A stretch of DNA of 64,000 bases. Source: Flaccisagitta enflata. Lineage: Eukaryota; Chaetognatha; Sagittoidea; Aphragmophora. The position numbers and the translations under genes were made by a program. The stretch covers positions 13,268,001 to 13,332,000 of the forward strand of contig OZ231127.1 of the NCBI GenBank assembly GCA_965153355.1. The letters are read 5' to 3'. Numbering within the stretch: position 1 is the stretch's first letter; every line of letters begins with the position of its first letter. The notes beneath the pieces are model-generated. The model was given only the letters and a program-made list of their open reading frames with translations. It had not been told where the DNA came from and did not search any database. This document shows positions 59,901-64,000 of this stretch, piece by piece.

Positions 59901-60764
59901 TTGTTTCCAACGCTTCTGTTTCATCATTGTCCTCTGGCCAAGTAAGACCCGATACTCGCTACAGTGTTTAGACCGCTGTGCCAAGGTCGGATACACGTCC
60001 AATAAGTAGTCGCTAGCGGATGGGTCGGGGCAATAATGCAGGTGTTCAGGGGCAGTATTTTGTGGGGTGGGGGCAGTTATGTTGCTGGGCAGAGGCAGTA
60101 ACGCTCAGAAAAAGTTATTTTAGCCGATTTCACGTCATTTGGTCATCCAACGATTTCTTAGTACGGACCTTCCTTCGGAGTCGCTTTGCAAAAAACAACA
60201 ACAACAAAAAAAACATTACTGTATGGTTATGGTTGTATATTTCCGCGAGATCTTAAATCTTTAATTTCCCATTACTGTATGCTTATGGTTGGCCATTTCT
60301 GTGAGATCTTAATTCTTTAATTTTCCTTTACTGTATGGTTTTGGTTGTCCATTTCTGCGAGATCTTAATTCTTTAGTTTTCCATTACTGTATGGTTAGCC
60401 ATTTCCACAAGATCTTAATTCTTTAATTTTCCTTTACTGTATGATTATGGTTGGCCATTTTTGCGAGATCTTAATTCTTTAATTTTCCTTTACTGAATGG
60501 TTATGGTTGTCTATTTCCGCGACATCTTAATTCTTTAATTTTTCTTTACTGTATGGTTATGGTTGGCCATTTCCGCGAAATTCTTTGGTACTGGCGTCGG
60601 CACGTGTTTCAATTGAATTTTTTTTTCTCTGTATCCAGGCATCATTTAGAAATCCCCGCTCGACATCGTCTTCATCATCATCATCTTCTTCGTCCTCCTC
60701 CGTTTCCTCCGCCTCGTCTTGCATCCTTCGGTCGCAAAACAACTGTAATCCCAACCCCGTCTAA
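44910..60764 (+). CDS. Large Ser/Gln/Gly-rich scaffold-like protein, family not recognised
   Basis: Thirteen exons: 44910-44940, 45499-45603, 45757-45846, 45969-46122, 46907-47252, 50778-51110, 51476-51941, 52838-53101, 56504-56839, 56970-57673, 58051-58803, 59495-59941 and 60639-60764. All junctions are GT-AG and in phase, giving 1384 residues. The start MMDLKMGVSS is chosen because the frame is closed just upstream. Residues about 68-95 read ICVRCRKTITHGLV...YHSSCF, like the first zinc finger of a LIM domain, but no second finger follows. The remainder is low complexity with possible SH2-docking tyrosines (DYINL, NYQNL, QYANT, PYLDM, LNYLVF), His/Gln-rich blocks and two poly-Gly runs. A docking or scaffold role (IRS/GAB-like) is only a hypothesis. 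No PH, PTB or kinase domain is visible. Confidence 0.65.
44977..45215 (+). mobile_element. Hairpin-core short repeat, copy 2
   Basis: Hairpin AGATGCG-GCCT-CGCATCT, then CTATAATAGGC and a GTCCGTCCGTCGGTCGG tract. The likely distal arm is GGACGCATC (45207-45215), followed by TTGGCCTACTTGGCCTTG as in copy 1. ATTC tetranucleotides and GTTCATTCATAAA repeats lie inside. It is in intron 1 of the 13-exon gene. Confidence 0.65.
45237..45385. repeat. 12-bp tandem repeat CTTTACATATGT
   Basis: About twelve units of CTTTACATATGT with variants CTTGACATATGT and CTTTACAAATGT, intronic. Confidence 0.9.
47450..48766 (+). mobile_element. GTCCGCGAC-ended repeat element, copy B
   Basis: Starts GTCCGCGACGGTATATC, then ATTCCGACGCGGAC, TATAATTCAAGGC and a GTCGTC tract, followed by about seven 140-165-bp units. 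The distal end is TTCCGTCGCGGAC, then CCAGATACTGTTC. The distal arm complements the first eleven bases. The 13-bp satellite is absent. The element lies in the intron between exons at 47252 and 50778. Confidence 0.8.
48930..49720. repeat. Large inverted repeat around hairpin copy 3
   Basis: Sequence around 48940-49130 (with CTTGGCTCGATTCTC) returns as reverse complement around 49480-49700 (GAGAATCGAGCCAAG). The loop contains hairpin copy 3. Flanking it, about four 145-bp tandem units (TGTCTGAGCATGCAA...GCTGCTCATCTG) run to about 50190. Confidence 0.75.
49263..49400 (+). mobile_element. Hairpin-core short repeat, copy 3
   Basis: Hairpin AGTTGCG-GACA-CGCAACT, then CTATAAGAGGC and a GTCCGTCGG tract. 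The distal arm GTCCGCAACT (49391-49400) exactly complements the first ten bases AGTTGCGGAC. Confidence 0.8.
50306..50507 (+). mobile_element. Hairpin-core short repeat, copy 4
   Basis: Hairpin AGATGCG-TCAT-CGCATCT, then CTATAAGAGGG and a GTCCGTCCGTCGG tract. The distal arm ATGACGCATCT (50497-50507) exactly complements the first eleven bases AGATGCGTCAT. Confidence 0.8.
53105..56440. repeat. CAA-rich minisatellite in the 13-exon gene
   Basis: 3.3 kb of CAACAACAACC-type repeats in blocks: mixed trinucleotides to about 54230, AAAGCAACAACAACAACC (about 54310-54510), CCACCAAAAGAACAACAAC (about 54610-55050), AAAACAACAACC 12-mers (about 55160-56000), ACTACAACCTAA variants (about 56000-56150), then mixed. 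It lies wholly within the intron 53102-56503. Minus-strand frames (Leu/Val/Trp/Cys/Phe strings up to 468 residues) are artefacts. Confidence 0.96.
57829..57952 (-). mobile_element. Hairpin-core short repeat, copy 7
   Basis: Minus orientation. The right hairpin is AGTCGCG-TGTC-CGCGACT (57935-57952), with CTATAAG beside it and a GACCGACC tract. The left arm AGTCGCGGAC (57829-57838) exactly complements GTCCGCGACT. The interior CGGGTGGGCAGGAGCGGAAA is the complement of that in copy 3. Confidence 0.8.
59109..59461 (-). mobile_element. Hairpin-core short repeat, copy 8 (long form)
   Basis: The left arm AGTCGCGTGC complements the right end GCACGCGACT exactly. The right hairpin is AGTCGCG-TGCA-CGCGACT (59444-59461). 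Between them are about twenty ATGACTTAAA decamers and a (GGAC)n tract. It ends 33 bp before an exon at 59495. Confidence 0.8.
60216..60595. repeat. 56-bp tandem repeat, about seven copies
   Basis: Units of TTACTGTATGGTTATGGTTG...CGAGATCTTAATTCTTTAATTTTCC, one internally shortened and the last truncated. They lie in the final intron of the 13-exon gene. Confidence 0.9.
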
Positions 60765-61511
60765 TTCAGCTTATGACGACTGCATAGCGGATGCTTCCAT
60801 CCGTAAGTCGGTCTGTTTGTCGGTCGGTCTGTCGTCGTAGATTCTCGTTCTGTTTAGCCCTTACGCACTGATTTATTCATTCATTCATTCATTCATTCAT
60901 TCATTCACTCACTCACTCACTCACTCACTCACTCACTCACTCACTCACTCACTCATTTAGTCATTCAATCAATCATTAAGTCATTTTTTGATTATTCACC
61001 TATTCATTCATTCATTCATTCATTCATTCATTCATTCATCCATTCATTCATTCATTCATTCATTCATTTATTCATTCATTCATTCGCTCTTTCGGCCAAA
61101 AAAGGAGATTTAAACCAAATCTTCACTTGTGTGTTCAGAAATATCACAACTGCATCAGATTCAGTACCTTTGTATTTCAGGGCGTGTACTTCCTGCGCGA
61201 TCGGACGAGCCAAGATCACTCTAACAGCGTTGGGATTTTGTCATACTATGCTAATTAGGTAAAGATTCGAGTCAATATGTAACGATCTTACGGATACATG
61301 GATGTACATGGATGTAGGGGACTCTACGTCCACCACGTTCTTGAAAAGCAAGTCAGTTTTGGATTAAGAATGATTGAATGTTGAAGCATTGAAAATTTCT
61401 TTGAAAAACAGCCAAAAAAGAAAGAAATGCAACTGATTTTATTTAAAACATCACAAATTTGGAAGATTATGTTTCATAAATGATGCAAAAAGTAGGAAAA
61501 CTACAATTTTT
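60765..61511. other. Downstream region of the 13-exon gene
   Basis: Contains a (TTCA)n array (about 60870-61085, with a CACT block) and a candidate exon 61181-61257 (TTTGTATTTCAG before it, GTAAAG after). It could be an alternative terminal exon: the frame GVYFLRDRTSQDHSNSVGIL... ends at TAG just before the donor. Confidence 0.4.
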
Positions 61512-63296
61512 GTCCGCGACGGAATACCATTCCGACGCGGACTATAATTCGAGGCAGGTGGGTGTCGTCGTCGTCGTTGTCGTCGTCGTCCACACTTTTA
61601 AAAATGGGCTAACTTTTGAACGCCTTGACCGATTTGCTTCATATTTGGAGGGAAGTTGTATTAGGGTAAGCCGCTTTGCAGCCTATGCGTATGTTATGAT
61701 CCGACCCACCCAACCGGCCCAACCAGCCTACCAGCCTAAAAGTGAAAAACGTGCATAACTTCGGCATTTTTCTACCGATTTGGTTAAAATTTGGTATGTA
61801 GTCCCTAAATGGAAGAACTCAACATATGTATTTGAATTGTAAAGATTTTAGCATGCTAACCGGCCAAACAGGCCTACCACCCAACCAGCCTACTAGCCTA
61901 AAAGTGAAAAACGTGCATAACTTTGGCATTTTTCAACCAATTTGGTTAAAACTTGGTATGTAGTCTCTAAATGGAAGGACTCAACATATGTATTTTATTT
62001 GTAAAGATTTTAGCATGCTAACCGGCCAAACCGGCCTACCACCCAACCAGCCTAATAGTGAAAAACGTGCATAACTTTGGCATTTTTCAACCGATTTGGT
62101 TAAAACTTGGTATGTAGTGTCTAAATGGAAGGACTCAACATATGTATTTGATTTGTAAAGATTTTAGCATGCTAACCGGCCAAACCGGCCTACCACCCAA
62201 CCAGCCTACCAGCCTAATAGTGAAAAACGTGCATAACTTTGGCATTTTTCTACCGATTTGGTTAAAATTTGGTATGTAGTCCCTAAATGGAAGAACTCAA
62301 CATATGTATTTGAATTGTAAAGATTTTAGAATGCTAACTGGCCAAACCAGCCTACCACCCAACCCGCCCACCAGCCTAAAAGTGAAAAACGTGCATAACT
62401 TTGGCATTTTTCAACCGATTTGGTTAAAACTTGGTATGTAGTCTCTAAATGGAAGGACTCAACATATGTATTTGATTTGTAAAGATTATAGCATGCTAAC
62501 TGGCCAGACTGACCAAACCGCCATTTGACAACGCCGTTTGACAACGCCGTTTGACAACGCCGTTTGACAACGCCATTTGACAACGCCATTTGACAACGCC
62601 GTTTGACAACGCCGTTTGACAACGCCGTTTGACAACGCCGTTTGACAACGCCGTTTGACAACGCCGTTTGACAACGCCGTTTGACAACGCCGTTTGACAA
62701 CGCCGTTTGACAACGCCGTTTGACAACGCCGTTTGACAACGCCGTTTGACAACGCCGTTTGACAACGCCGTTTGACAACGCCGTTTGACAACGCCGTTTG
62801 ACAACGCCGTTTGACAACGCCGTTTGACAACGCCGTTTGACAACGCCGTTTGACAACGCCGTTTGACAACGCCGTTTGACAACGCCGTTTGACAACGCCG
62901 TTTGACAACGCCGTTTGACAACGCCGTTTGACAACGCCGTTTGACAACGCCGTTTGACAACGCCGTTTGACAACGCCGTTTGACAACGCCGTTTGACAAC
63001 GCCGTTTGACAACGCCGTTTGACAACGCCGTTTGACAACGCCGTTTGACAACGCCGTTTGACAACGCCGTTTGACAACGCCGTTTGACAACGCCGTTTGA
63101 CAACGCCGTTTGACAACGCCGTTTGACAACGCCGTTTGACAACGCCGTTTGACAACGCCGTTTGACAACGCCGTTTGACAACGCCGTTTGACAACGCCGT
63201 ATGACAACGCCGTATGACAACGCCGTATGACAACGCCGTTTGACAACGCCGTTTGACAATGCCGTTTGACAACGCCGTTTGACCCCAGTCGCGGAC
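61512..63296 (+). mobile_element. GTCCGCGAC-ended repeat element, copy C
   Basis: Starts with the same hairpin as copy A (GTCCGCGACGGAATACC...), TATAATTCGAGGC and a GTCGTC tract. About five 160-bp units and a 13-bp satellite follow. It ends GTCGCGGAC, then CCATACTCTTT. It is closest to copy A. Confidence 0.8.
62520..63285. repeat. 13-bp satellite array GACAACGCCGTTT in element C
   Basis: About 59 units, almost all of the T variant, with a few GCCATTT units near the start and GCCGTAT units near 63195-63235. Its long minus frames are satellite artefacts. Confidence 0.97.
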
Positions 63297-64000
63297 CCAT
63301 ACTCTTTTAAGATTTTTTTTTATAATTTTCACTTCTTTCATAAGTCGATCTCAATCCTGAATCGGTCTTGAAATGCTTATTGGAAGTGGCGAATCTTCGA
63401 GCTGCCCTACATCCATTGATATTTATGTATATCTTTATTTTGTGGAACCTTAGTTTTTGGTAGCAGATGAAGTTGTTCAGTCGGACGCTAATTTTTCATG
63501 ATTGATCAACCACATATATTCTTTTTATATTTTATTCCAGCTTTGCCTCGCTGGCCTCATTTGCCCTCTGCGCGTTTTGCTGCGATACTCGCCACTCGCC
63601 ACCTCCCTGTGAAATACTAAAAAAACCCTCCTCTACCGCCATTCTTGACCAACCTCTAATAACGCGGGATGGCGAATTCAAATATACATGCGCCGCGTGG
63701 ATGATATTGCGTTTGCGTAACTGACCGATCAACCGACCGACCTTGTCGCAACACGCTCTGGTTTACAGTGAAGCTTTTCTCGATGATGTACCCAGTTACG
63801 TCATACATGTCATTGTGGAATTGGAACTGGGTATTTCTTTAAACAAATGTGGGAACGCCCTAAGACTTGTATTATGAAATGATGGAATTGTAGTTTGTGC
63901 AGATGCTTACACGTCAATCCTCAAATCATGATATCTCGAGTTGGTTTTGAAAAAGTCTTCATGCTATTCTTTCTTCATTACGAGCGATTTCTCACTCGCC
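63297..64000. other. Window end, no supported gene
   Basis: AT-rich sequence. A strong acceptor TTTTATTCCAG ends at 63540 and is followed by an open stretch (FASLASFALCAFCCDTRHS...) to TGA at 63721. It could be a downstream exon of the preceding gene, but no connecting exon is certain. Confidence 0.35.

Overview
The window is animal nuclear DNA, not bacterial or viral. The genes have many GT-AG introns, there are long intronic minisatellites, and two LTR retrotransposons are present. Gene content (MLF, EFHD2/swiprosin, BTB-zinc finger, NPAT/Mxc-like) and a BEL/Pao element point to an invertebrate, probably a protostome; I cannot name the species. All five host genes read on the + strand, in the order MLF (1178-3481, 5' end not found), EFHD2 (4757-7535), a BTB-C2H2 zinc-finger gene (9444-20770, 3' end displaced), an NPAT/Mxc-like LisH gene (33645-44005) and a 13-exon Ser/Gln/Gly-rich gene of unknown family (44910-60764). 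Exon models were built by hand from splice sites and reading phase. In the last gene all 12 junctions keep phase.

Mobile DNA explains most of the rest. A gag-only LTR element (9663-14709, minus strand, 757-bp LTRs, GATT duplication) sits in intron 1 of the BTB-ZF gene. A 12.5-kb BEL/Pao element (20758-33263, minus strand, 787/788-bp LTRs, ATAGA duplication) has inserted into the last coding codons of the same gene and moved its original C-terminus and 3' UTR to 33264. Besides Gag and Pol, the BEL/Pao element carries an extra reading frame downstream of integrase, without membrane segments.

Two families of small hairpin-bearing repeats are scattered through introns and spacers. The first (eight copies) has a hairpin, then a CTATAAGAGGC-like core, then a CCGT/CGGT tract, then a distal third arm. 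The arm sequence differs between copies, yet all arms within one copy still match. The second (4967-6916, 47450-48766, 61512-63296) has the same layout with ends GTCCGCGAC/GTCGCGGAC. It carries about 160-bp tandem repeats and, in two copies, a 13-bp satellite. Introns are further swollen by minisatellites (CT-rich in MLF and BTB-ZF, GA-rich and CA in NPAT, CAA-rich in the last gene), which create many long false ORFs. The strongest leads are the co-varying three-arm repeats, the 3' ORF of the BEL/Pao element, the insertion that rewrites a protein C-terminus, and an intron holding roughly 110 copies of a 3' splice-site-like unit.
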